Assembly: GCA_003445735.1 (NCBI GenBank)
Contig: DMCR01000188.1
Span: 9,501-23,668, forward strand
Origin: Cryomorphaceae bacterium
Lineage (GTDB): Bacteria > Bacteroidota > Bacteroidia > Flavobacteriales > Schleiferiaceae
Direction of reading: 5' to 3'
DNA length: 14,168 nt
A model generated the notes under the pieces. That model did no database searches. It was not told the DNA's origin and saw only the letters and a program-made list of their open reading frames with translations. Position numbers and translations under genes: made by a program. Positions 1-6,775 of the stretch are shown one piece after another; the stretch's first letter is position 1, and each line of letters opens with the position of its first letter.

Positions 1-3000
1 AATGGGGCGCCGTGCTGCCAGAAGATATTTGGCCGGCGGACAACAATATCGACTTGGCATTTGAGGATTTGAAGACCTTAAAATTGGCCCGAAATGCAGC
101 CATGGAGACGGATCCTACGCTGAGCTTAACGAATAAATATTCTGTTATTACTCCTGAGGGAACTACTTTGAGTGTTGTTGGGGCTCCTAATATTAGTAAT
201 GTTCGAACACTTATAATTGGTGTTCGAAACTCTAAAAAACGTACAGCAACCGACGGGGATGATGGCCTAGATAAGTGTGCCGAGATTTGGGTGAACGAAT
301 TGCGCTTGAGCGACTTCGATAATCGAGGTGGATGGGCAGCCACGGCAACGGCTAGTGCCAAACTTGCCGATTTTGCCAACGTCAACTTAACTGGTATGAT
401 GAGCACAATAGGCTTCGGTTCCATCGATCAAACGGTCAACGAACGAAATAAATTTGCCGAGCGCTCTTATGGAGTACAGAGCAATATTAACTTAGATAAG
501 GTGCTGCCGTCAGAGTTAGGCGTTAAACTGCCCATGTTCTTTAGTTTTAGTGAGAATTTTAAGTCGCCTCAGTTCAATCCATTAGATCCAGATATTGAAT
601 TTAATAGAGCATTAGCAGAGACGAACTCTCAAGCAGAAAGGGATAGCCTTCGTTTTGCCGGTCAAGAGTATGAGATGCGTAAGAGCATCAACTTCACTAA
701 TGTTCGCAAGGAAAAAGGCGGTGCTGTAGGTGGTGCTGGAAAACCTGCTCCCATGGGCCCAAAAGGTATGGAACGTGGCGAGGAAAGCGGCGGTAAGTCC
801 AAGGGTAATTTCTGGGCCAATTCCCCTTTGAACATTACAAACTTCAACACCTCATATGCCTACACTGAGAGTGAGAAACGCAACATCAATATTGTACGCG
901 ACCACCGCTACATGCACACTGCATCGCTGAACTACAATTACCAAACCCGTCCAAAAATTGTCGAGCCATTCAAAGCTCTAGTTACCAACAAACAATTGGC
1001 TCTTATTAGAGATTTTAACTTCTACTATTTACCATCTAAGGTAACCCTGCGTACAGAGTTAAAGCGTCAAATGGCGACCATGCAGATGCGCAATACGTTT
1101 GACCCGACTATTAAGCTTCCGGTGACCTACAATAAGGCCTTGACCACCAAGCGAATGTACGATATCGCCTACGATCTCAGCCGTGGTCTGAAGGTGGATT
1201 ACAATGCTCAAGCGATGAGCCGAATCGACGAATTACCGGGCGATCCAAAAACTCAAGCCAACCGCGATACCATCAGAGCGGGATTATCCACCCTTGGACG
1301 TCCGACGGAGTTCCACCAAACGCTCAACGTGAACTGGCAGATTCCATTTAACAAGCTCCCGTTTATGGACTTTACTTCTTCAAGCTTACGCTATACTGCG
1401 AATTACGATTGGACCACGAACTCCACTTCAGCATTAAATCCACAGAGCAATCCGGACATATACTACGGGAATAGGGCCCAAAACTCAAACTCGATCCAAT
1501 TCAATGGAAATGCCAACTTCGTCAACTTCTACAACCAAGTACCGTTCTTGCGAAAAGCCAATCAGGGTACACGACCCACACCGCAAGCTCGTCGCCGTGG
1601 CGCACCTCCTAAACGTGGCGCATCCAAGGGTAAAGAAGAAGATAAGAAAGAGGAGAAAAAAGATCCTAAGATCCTTTTGAGCGCTGCCCGCGTCGCAATG
1701 ATGGTGCGTAGTGCGTCTTTAACCTATTCTCAAACGAACGGTACCTTATTGCCTGGGGTGATTACGACTCCAGTATACTTTGGAATGGATCCTGGTAATG
1801 TGATGGCACCCGGTCTAGGCTTTGTGTTCGGTTCGCAGGAGGATATTACTGCCAAAGCAGGGGATTTGGGTTGGTTGACCAAGAACCCAAAACAACCTAA
1901 CCAATTCCAAAAAACCTTTACCGAAAACCTCAATTTCCGTGCGGTAGTGGAGCCTTGGAAAGACATCCGATTACAGCTAAATGCCACGAGGGTAGCCGGT
2001 TTGAACAATACTTCAATCTTCAGGTTCCACGATCCATTACAGGATACCACCCTTGGTTTGGCAGAAGGATATTACCACTTTAATTCAATGGATATGGGTA
2101 ATTACAGCATTTCTTTCCTTTCAATAGGAAGTGCTTTTGAACCGATGGATTCGAATTCATATTCTCAGGTCTACGAAACTTTCTTGGCCCACCGAAATGT
2201 TATTTCTGAGCGATTGGCAACACAACGCGCCATTGATGATCCCATGTATGTGGCCAATTTTATCACCGCCGCCCAAGACTCCACAGGTACACGTATAGGA
2301 TATGACGGCTATAGTTACAATAATCCTGATGTCTTAATCCCAGCGTTCTTAGCTGCTTATTCCGGAAGAGATCCTAAATCTATTGAGATGAATGGAAGGC
2401 CGATGATTCCAATGCCGAATTGGGACCTCAACTTTAACGGACTCATGAACATCCCTTGGTTCAAGAAAAACTTCCAGAGCTTTACTTTGACCCATAGCTA
2501 TAAGAGCTTGTACACCATGAATAGCTTCCAGAGCAACATGTTGCTTCAGCAGCGTATTCAGAATGGGGAGCCGCCCAATAATATTAGGAATACTAATGGT
2601 GATTTCCTCGGTCCTATGCAAATCAATCAAGTCAGTATTTCTGAGACATTTGGTCCATTTATCGGTTTAAACGTTCGAATGAAAAATCAGGCGAGTTTAC
2701 GATTAGATATAAAGAGAAACCGCCAATTGAACTTGAGCTTAGTCAACAACCAAATGACTGATACGAAAGGATACGAATTCGTGCTCGGTACAGGTTACAT
2801 AATTAAGGACGTTTCATTTTTTATCGTCAGTGACGGTAGAAGGCAGAAAATCACTTCTAACCTCGATATGAAGTTGGACTTCAGCTTAAGAGATAATGCG
2901 ACAGTTATTCGTCGTATCCAGGAAGGTGTGGATCAAATCACCGCGGGTCAGCGCATTTGGTCACTGAAGGCCAGCGCAGATTACATGTTGTCTCCAAAGT

Positions 3001-3113
3001 TGACGGCCCGATTATATTACGACCAAACCGTGAGTAAATTCAAAACTTCTAATGCCTTCCCAACGTTAAATACCAATGCCGGTGTGGCCTTTAGATTTAA
3101 TCTTTCGCAATAG
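1..3113 (+). CDS. sprA: SprA, type IX secretion outer-membrane translocon (C-terminal part, 5' truncated)
   Basis: This is the last ~1,037 residues of a protein that is about 2,400 residues long in known members. The reading frame is open from base 3, so the GTG at base 12 is internal and not a start. SprA forms the very large outer-membrane beta-barrel of the type IX secretion system and is needed for gliding in motile Bacteroidota. The recognisable family block WVNELRLSDFDNRGGW falls near bases 285-335, and alternating strand-like segments run to the C-terminal FRFNLSQ, a plausible barrel-end signal. Two low-complexity stretches interrupt the barrel: Gly/Lys-rich at 705-806 and Arg/Lys/Glu-rich at 1572-1670; both are probably loops. 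There are few cysteines. The stop at 3111-3113 is followed 50 bases later by gcvH, with no terminator visible. The family call is secure; the loop placement is inferred. Confidence 0.95.
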   Translation, partial: WGAVLPEDIWPADNNIDLAFEDLKTLKLARNAAMETDPTLSLTNKYSVITPEGTTLSVVGAPNISNVRTLIIGVRNSKKRTATDGDDGLDKCAEIWVNELRLSDFDNRGGWAATATASAKLADFANVNLTGMMSTIGFGSIDQTVNERNKFAERSYGVQSNINLDKVLPSELGVKLPMFFSFSENFKSPQFNPLDPDIEFNRALAETNSQAERDSLRFAGQEYEMRKSINFTNVRKEKGGAVGGAGKPAPMGPKGMERGEESGGKSKGNFWANSPLNITNFNTSYAYTESEKRNINIVRDHRYMHTASLNYNYQTRPKIVEPFKALVTNKQLALIRDFNFYYLPSKVTLRTELKRQMATMQMRNTFDPTIKLPVTYNKALTTKRMYDIAYDLSRGLKVDYNAQAMSRIDELPGDPKTQANRDTIRAGLSTLGRPTEFHQTLNVNWQIPFNKLPFMDFTSSSLRYTANYDWTTNSTSALNPQSNPDIYYGNRAQNSNSIQFNGNANFVNFYNQVPFLRKANQGTRPTPQARRRGAPPKRGASKGKEEDKKEEKKDPKILLSAARVAMMVRSASLTYSQTNGTLLPGVITTPVYFGMDPGNVMAPGLGFVFGSQEDITAKAGDLGWLTKNPKQPNQFQKTFTENLNFRAVVEPWKDIRLQLNATRVAGLNNTSIFRFHDPLQDTTLGLAEGYYHFNSMDMGNYSISFLSIGSAFEPMDSNSYSQVYETFLAHRNVISERLATQRAIDDPMYVANFITAAQDSTGTRIGYDGYSYNNPDVLIPAFLAAYSGRDPKSIEMNGRPMIPMPNWDLNFNGLMNIPWFKKNFQSFTLTHSYKSLYTMNSFQSNMLLQQRIQNGEPPNNIRNTNGDFLGPMQINQVSISETFGPFIGLNVRMKNQASLRLDIKRNRQLNLSLVNNQMTDTKGYEFVLGTGYIIKDVSFFIVSDGRRQKITSNLDMKLDFSLRDNATVIRRIQEGVDQITAGQRIWSLKASADYMLSPKLTARLYYDQTVSKFKTSNAFPTLNTNAGVAFRFNLSQ

Positions 3114-3163
3114 GGGAGAAGAGAATAAAATTGGACTTAAATTTGAATCCAAAACAAATGCAT

Positions 3164-3541
3164 ATGCAGTTTCCAGATAACTTAAAGTACTCAAAGGACC
3201 ATGAATGGATCCGCGTTGAAGGCGATGAAGCCTATGTTGGTATTACAGCGTTCGCTGCGGGCGAGCTTGGTGATATCGTTTTCGTTGATGTTGATACAGA
3301 AGGCGAGTCATTAGATAAAGACGAAGTATTCGGTTCTGTAGAGGCAGTGAAGACTGTATCAGATCTGTTCTTGCCAGTGAGTGGTGAAGTCTTGGAATTC
3401 AACGAGGCATTGGAAGATGCTCCTGAATCTGTCAATGACGATCCTTACGGCGACGGATGGATGGTGAAAATTAAAATTACGGATGCTTCAGAATTAGACG
3501 GCCTCATGGATGCCGCTGCGTACGAAGTGATACTTGGATAA
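3164..3541 (+). CDS. gcvH: Glycine cleavage system H protein
   Basis: This is the lipoyl-carrier protein that shuttles the methylamine intermediate between the P, T and L proteins of glycine cleavage in the cytoplasm. The 125-residue product matches the usual ~125-130 length. It opens with the family motif LKYSKDHEWI and carries the lipoylation site in GSVEAVKTVSDL, where Lys63 is the modified residue. The C-terminal DPYGDGWMVKIK block is also typical. I chose ATG 3164 because MQFPDNLKYS fits the family N-terminus. An in-frame TTG at 3131 (preceded by a purine-rich GGGAGAAGAG) and an ATG at 3158 would add 11 or 2 residues. The P and T protein genes are not nearby. It lies between sprA and a VanZ-like gene that begins 3 bases after its stop. 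Confidence 0.95.
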   Translation: MQFPDNLKYSKDHEWIRVEGDEAYVGITAFAAGELGDIVFVDVDTEGESLDKDEVFGSVEAVKTVSDLFLPVSGEVLEFNEALEDAPESVNDDPYGDGWMVKIKITDASELDGLMDAAAYEVILG

Positions 3542-3544
3542 GCC

Positions 3545-3922
3545 ATGCGCAATCCTTGGATATATCGAGCCCCGGCACTTGCATGGGGCTTTTTAATTAT
3601 CTACCTGAGCCTCGCGCCAGTTCAACACCTCGATCCTGGATGGGAGTTGAATGTTTCAGATAAATTGGCGCACGGAGTTCTTTATTTTGCTTGGGTAGTA
3701 CTCTTGTATTTTGGCACTTCTAGGGCTTATCAAAAACCGGTGAGACGTCGTAAAATGATCTTTTATTGGACGGCAGCGGTTGTTGCGGGCGCTGGCCTAG
3801 AACTTTTTCAAGGCTGGATGTCCTACGGGCGCAGCGCAGATGTCCTAGATGCTCTCGCCAACACCGGTGGTGCAATCATTGCAATTGTAGGGAGCCGATT
3901 TCTTCATAAATTCTTGGCATAG
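3545..3922 (+). CDS. VanZ-like family small membrane protein
   Basis: This 125-residue integral membrane protein resembles the VanZ-like family, whose namesake gives low-level teicoplanin resistance; the role of most members is unknown. Three to four hydrophobic helices are visible (about residues 10-26, 44-60, 73-90 and 103-118). The family signature is present as SDKLAHGVLYF (38-48), then ELFQGW (86-91) and RSADVLDALANTGG (96-109), with conserved acidic and polar residues in the membrane. The ATG at 3545 lies only 3 bases after the gcvH stop, which supports co-transcription. A terminator-shaped hairpin falls inside its first codons (3568-3594). The family assignment is good; I make no claim about drug resistance or any precise function. 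Confidence 0.85.
   Translation: MRNPWIYRAPALAWGFLIIYLSLAPVQHLDPGWELNVSDKLAHGVLYFAWVVLLYFGTSRAYQKPVRRRKMIFYWTAAVVAGAGLELFQGWMSYGRSADVLDALANTGGAIIAIVGSRFLHKFLA
3568..3594 (+). terminator. Terminator-shaped hairpin inside the 5' end of the VanZ-like gene
   Basis: The arms AGCCCC (3568-3573) and GGGGCT (3585-3590) pair perfectly over 6 bp. An inner G-U pair is possible, the loop is 9-11 bases, and a run of five T (3590-3594) follows directly. It starts 23 bases into the VanZ-like gene and 27 bases after the gcvH stop. It could end part of the gcvH transcripts or act as an attenuator. Because it is coding and the stem is short, chance is a real alternative. Confidence 0.35.
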
Positions 3923-3963
3923 TTTTTTGAGTAGGCTAAGTGAACCCCTTGAATCACTTGGTT

Positions 3964-4683
3964 ATGAAAACGAGAAATGCCAATCCTAAACACTCAACGC
4001 TTGAAGCAAACAGACCTTTATTTTTCTTGGTCGGACTGTCCTTATCTTTACTGACGGTATACGCTGCTTTCGAAATGAATTTTGCTCAAGCTGGAATTCC
4101 AGATTTCAGCGATGATAGTGTATTCACTGAAGAAATTGATTGGACTATACCTGTGACAGTAATGCGTACCCCTGAGCCCCCCTCAAAACCGAAGAGTATA
4201 CCAAAGTTTAATCCGAATGAATTCACTGTAATCGATAACAATGCAACTTTGCCAAATCTTACCACGGAGTGGAACACGACTACGATAGATGAAGGCTTGG
4301 AAGTGATTGTAGATCCAGATCCGGTGGAGGTTTTTACATTTACGCAGGTAGAGAGCATGCCTGTCTTTGCGGGTTGCGAAGAGGCGTTGACTAATGACGA
4401 GAGATATGCTTGTATGAATAGCCAATTAATGGCTTATGTTTCCTCAAATTTTGAGGTAACCGATCGTATGATTCAATTCAGTCGTGGTGAAAAGCTATTC
4501 GTCGAATTTATTATTGAAAAGAATGGACTGGTGCGCAATGCTACTATCGTTCGTGGCGAAGACGAGCTCATAGCGGAAGAAGCGTTGCGCGTAGTGAAAT
4601 CACTGCCTCGATTCACTCCAGCCAAAATGAATGGAAAGCCCGTACGTATGTCGTATATTTTGCCAATTAATGTAAAATTCTAA
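3964..4683 (+). CDS. TonB-like energy transducer (paralogue 1 of 3)
   Basis: This 239-residue, inner-membrane-anchored periplasmic protein has a C-terminal TonB domain, expected to pass proton-motive energy to TonB-dependent outer-membrane receptors with ExbB/ExbD. A short basic N-terminus is followed by one membrane helix (about 19-36), a linker with only a small Pro/Lys patch (PEPPSKPKSIPKFNP) and the C-terminal domain (about 130-239). That domain contains AGCEEALTNDERYACM, whose cysteines 138 and 150 match paralogue 3, and ends in FTPAKMNGKPVRMSYILPIN. I chose ATG 3964 over an in-frame GTG at 3940 because it gives the MKTR start shared with paralogue 3. The middle of the domain (FEVTDRMIQFSRGEKL) is unlike the usual PELARxxGIQGKV segment. 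It may therefore be specialised for a different partner; that is inference. Confidence 0.85.
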   Translation: MKTRNANPKHSTLEANRPLFFLVGLSLSLLTVYAAFEMNFAQAGIPDFSDDSVFTEEIDWTIPVTVMRTPEPPSKPKSIPKFNPNEFTVIDNNATLPNLTTEWNTTTIDEGLEVIVDPDPVEVFTFTQVESMPVFAGCEEALTNDERYACMNSQLMAYVSSNFEVTDRMIQFSRGEKLFVEFIIEKNGLVRNATIVRGEDELIAEEALRVVKSLPRFTPAKMNGKPVRMSYILPINVKF

Positions 4684-4687
4684 ATGC

Positions 4688-5107
4688 ATGTTGATTCGTT
4701 TCCTTCTAGCATCGGCTTTTTTGTCATTGTCATTGCCTTTGATGGCACAGGCTACAGATCCTTTTCATGAGACAGAGACCTTGCCAGTGTTCGAATCTTG
4801 TGCACACATTCAAGGCGATCAAAACGAGCAACAGATTTGCTTCAGCAGATTTATTATGAATCATTTGATGAATGAGCTGCAATGGCCTGAAGGGCTGAAG
4901 GAAAACGGAAAGGTATTTGTGGAGCTAACATTTGATGCCAAAGGTCATTTAGCTGAGGTCAATAGCTTGCGTTCATACGATGATTTGGCCAAGGCGGAAG
5001 CATTGCGTGCGGTGCGTACTCTACCTGATCCCATTCGTCCAGGGACTGTAGATGGAGAGGCTGCTCCGGTGACTATGGTTGTGCCCGTCATGTTTACCCG
5101 TAATTGA
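4688..5107 (+). CDS. Secreted TonB-C-domain-like protein without membrane anchor (paralogue 2 of 3)
   Basis: This 139-residue protein has an N-terminal signal peptide (hydrophobic residues 3-19, likely cleavage near LMAQA, 20-22) followed almost at once by a degenerate TonB-like C-terminal domain. The shared features are LPVFESC...ICF with Cys38 and Cys51 (one residue wider spacing than in its neighbours), KVFVELTFDAKGHL and AEALRAVRTLPDP. It lacks the inner-membrane helix and proline linker needed to transduce energy, so it is probably free in the periplasm and not a working TonB. The ATG lies 4 bases after the previous stop, so the two are likely co-translated. It could regulate or compete with the flanking TonB proteins, or be a decaying duplicate. 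The function is unknown. Confidence 0.75.
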   Translation: MLIRFLLASAFLSLSLPLMAQATDPFHETETLPVFESCAHIQGDQNEQQICFSRFIMNHLMNELQWPEGLKENGKVFVELTFDAKGHLAEVNSLRSYDDLAKAEALRAVRTLPDPIRPGTVDGEAAPVTMVVPVMFTRN

Positions 5108-5132
5108 CCCTAATTAGATATTGCGCGACGGA

Positions 5133-5140
5133 TACTTTTG
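5133..5140 (+). promoter_or_regulatory. Candidate Bacteroidota -7 promoter element (TACTTTTG)
   Basis: This is an exact match to the TAnnTTTG -7 consensus of Bacteroidota housekeeping promoters, placed in the 63-base gap before the third TonB gene and giving a leader of about 25 bases. No well-spaced -33 TTG is present: the closest candidate at 5104-5106 is 26 bases upstream. It would let the third TonB gene be expressed apart from the upstream genes. Confidence 0.35.
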
Positions 5141-5170
5141 GTTATTTTAGCGCCTCAATAGTTCGAGTTC

Positions 5171-5875
5171 ATGAAAACAAGAAAGACAGCAAAAGCAGAT
5201 GCGGAAAATAAGAAGAGCCTCTTCTTATTGATCGGATTGACTGCTTCGCTTGCCATGACTTTATTCTTTTTAGAGCTTAAGTCATACGAAAGTGGCCCAG
5301 GTGATTTGGGTAAAATGTCATACGATGATGATGATGAAATCGCCATCATTACTAACCGTACACCACCTCCGCCACCCCCGCCACCTCCACCGGCACCGCC
5401 AGAGGTGATTCAGATTGTGGAAGATGATTTAGAGATTGAAGAGGTGGAATTTGAATCTACGGAAACAGATGAAAGCGATATCATCGAAATTGTCGAAGTC
5501 GTAGAGGAAGAAGATGAAATCTTTAACTTCGCGGTTGTTGAGAACAAGCCTATATATCCAGGTTGTGAAAAAATGGCCACTGAAGACGAGAAGTTCATGT
5601 GTTTCAACCAAAACATCATGAAGCACATCGGTAAAGAGTTTGACTTTCCAGAATTGGCCCGACAAATGGGTATCCAAGGGAAAGTATATGTGAACTTCGT
5701 TATTGAGAAAAACGGTAAAGTGAGCAATGTAACCATTGCACGTGGAGTGGATAAGCTCATCGATGATGAGGCCATTCGTGTTATCAAGTTATTGCCCAAG
5801 TTTACTCCGGCAAAACAGCGCGGCAAGCCAGTACGTATGCAGTACACGGTACCGATTAACGCGAGATTGCAATAA
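5171..5875 (+). CDS. TonB family energy transducer with polyproline linker (paralogue 3 of 3)
   Basis: This 234-residue TonB-type protein links the inner-membrane proton-motive force to outer-membrane receptors. A basic N-terminus precedes one membrane helix (about 16-36). The short acidic patch YDDDDE is followed by a run of ten prolines (65-74, then APP) and an unusually acidic Glu/Asp/Val/Ile linker (80-118). The C-terminal domain (about 125-234) is canonical: YPGCEKMATEDEKFMCF with Cys132 and Cys144, PELARQMGIQGKVYVNFVIE, and FTPAKQRGKPVRMQYTVPIN. About 37 of the last 58 residues match paralogue 1. It has its own candidate promoter upstream and is closed by a strong terminator. Of the three, this one looks most likely to be a complete working TonB. 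The partner ExbB/ExbD genes are not in the window. Confidence 0.92.
   Translation: MKTRKTAKADAENKKSLFLLIGLTASLAMTLFFLELKSYESGPGDLGKMSYDDDDEIAIITNRTPPPPPPPPPPAPPEVIQIVEDDLEIEEVEFESTETDESDIIEIVEVVEEEDEIFNFAVVENKPIYPGCEKMATEDEKFMCFNQNIMKHIGKEFDFPELARQMGIQGKVYVNFVIEKNGKVSNVTIARGVDKLIDDEAIRVIKLLPKFTPAKQRGKPVRMQYTVPINARLQ
5363..5401 (+). repeat. Proline-codon microrepeat in the TonB linker
   Basis: Thirteen codons encode ten prolines, one alanine and two prolines, using mixed CCA/CCT/CCG/CCC codons with the unit CCGCCACC recurring. It forms the rigid periplasm-spanning arm typical of TonB. Such tracts can change length by slippage. Confidence 0.8.
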
Positions 5876-5895
5876 TCAAAAGAATTCTTTGTGAG

Positions 5896-5922
5896 CCCGG
5901 GCGTTGCCCGGGTTTTGTTTTT
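5896..5922 (+). terminator. Strong intrinsic terminator after the TonB cluster
   Basis: A perfect 7-bp GC stem CCCGGGC/GCCCGGG (5896-5902 and 5906-5912) with a GTT loop is followed by TTTTGTTTTT (5913-5922). It starts 20 bases after the third TonB stop and 42 bases before cysQ, so it is the clearest transcription boundary in the window. Confidence 0.92.
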
Positions 5923-5937
5923 ACAACATAGCCCATT

Positions 5938-6735
5938 ATGTCTATAGACCTCCTTACAAATACACTTGTTGCTGCACAAGCAGCATTGGACGGCGGTGCC
6001 GCCATACTAGATGTATATAACAACGAAGAAACTCAGGTAGCGATCAAGGGCGATGATAGCCCCTTGACCCAAGCGGATTTGAAAAGCAACGCAGCCATCA
6101 TGGAGCACTTGAGCAAGACAAGCTACTGGGCGTTGAGTGAAGAAGGTAAGCATATGAAATACACCGACCGCAAGGACATTAGCACCATGTGGATTGTCGA
6201 CCCCTTAGACGGAACAAAAGAATTTATCAAGCGCAATGGAGAGTTCACTGTGAATATAGCATTAGTGCAGGATGGCAGTCCAGTCTTAGGGGCGGTATAT
6301 GTTCCGGTAACTAGCGAATTGTATTTAGGTGTCGTGGGTCAAGGATCAAAGAAATATCACTTCGATGCCGGCGTTACACTGAGTCGGAGCGACCTTGATG
6401 GAGGTACGGTGTTACCAGTGGCTATGGATCGACCTTTTACAGCCGTGGGTTCCAGATCACACATGAACCAGGAGACCTCAGATTTCTTAGAGCAATACCG
6501 TAAAGAGCACGGAACCGTGGAAATCATGAGTAAAGGTTCGAGTTTAAAAATGTGTATGGTTGCTGAAGGTTTGGCAGATATATATCCACGTTTTGCACCT
6601 ACTATGGAATGGGATACGGCAGCAGGACAGGCAGTGGTTGAAGCCGCTGGTTTCCAAATGGTCACTAAGGATATGCGCACTCCGTTGAAGTACAACAAAG
6701 AGAATTTATTGAACCCACATTTTATCGTGCTTTAG
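5938..6735 (+). CDS. cysQ: 3'(2'),5'-bisphosphate nucleotidase CysQ
   Basis: This 265-residue enzyme of the inositol monophosphatase superfamily removes the 3'-phosphate of PAP to give AMP, clearing the inhibitory by-product of PAPS use in sulfate assimilation or sulfation. The Mg-dependent, Li-sensitive family motifs are all present: DSPLTQAD (40-47), LSEEG (66-70), the core WIVDPLDGTKEF (85-96) with Asp88 and Asp91, and the distal MEWDTAAG (223-230) with Asp226. The length is normal for CysQ. It sits alone between a terminator upstream and the promoter region of the oxidase block; no sulfate assimilation genes are visible. Activity on inositol phosphates cannot be excluded from sequence, but KEFIKRNGEFTVNIAL is CysQ-like. 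Confidence 0.93.
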   Translation: MSIDLLTNTLVAAQAALDGGAAILDVYNNEETQVAIKGDDSPLTQADLKSNAAIMEHLSKTSYWALSEEGKHMKYTDRKDISTMWIVDPLDGTKEFIKRNGEFTVNIALVQDGSPVLGAVYVPVTSELYLGVVGQGSKKYHFDAGVTLSRSDLDGGTVLPVAMDRPFTAVGSRSHMNQETSDFLEQYRKEHGTVEIMSKGSSLKMCMVAEGLADIYPRFAPTMEWDTAAGQAVVEAAGFQMVTKDMRTPLKYNKENLLNPHFIVL

Positions 6736-6761
6736 TGCTTACTGATTCCCTTTTCAGGTAC

Positions 6762-6769
6762 TATCTTTA
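6762..6769 (+). promoter_or_regulatory. Candidate -7 element (TATCTTTA) for the cytochrome oxidase block
   Basis: TATCTTTA matches seven of eight positions of TAnnTTTG counting the free positions, and lies 14 bases before the ctaB ATG. The leader would be very short, as often seen in Flavobacteriales. No clear -33 TTG is found at the expected distance. It lies in the only sizeable gap (6736-6775) upstream of the seven-gene oxidase block. Confidence 0.4.
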
Positions 6770-6775
6770 CACCTC

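Noticed and set aside
12..14. GTG as the start of the first gene
   Set aside because: The frame stays open to base 3 and the upstream codons (Trp-Gly-Ala) continue the SprA family sequence, so the gene simply enters from outside the window.
3131..3163. N-terminal extension of GcvH from TTG 3131
   Set aside because: The extra residues are not family-like; ATG 3164 gives the standard H-protein length. The purine-rich upstream stretch leaves some doubt.
3545..3922. Glycopeptide resistance determinant
   Set aside because: VanZ-like proteins are widespread in Bacteroidota without vancomycin cassettes, and no van genes are nearby.
5410..5979. 189-codon open frame on the minus strand
   Set aside because: It is a Ser-rich shadow of the acidic TonB linker, and it runs through the terminator at 5896-5922.
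5970..5985. Hairpin TGCTGC-ACAA-GCAGCA in early cysQ
   Set aside because: It is a six-pair stem from Ala codons (GCT/GCA); codon use alone explains it.
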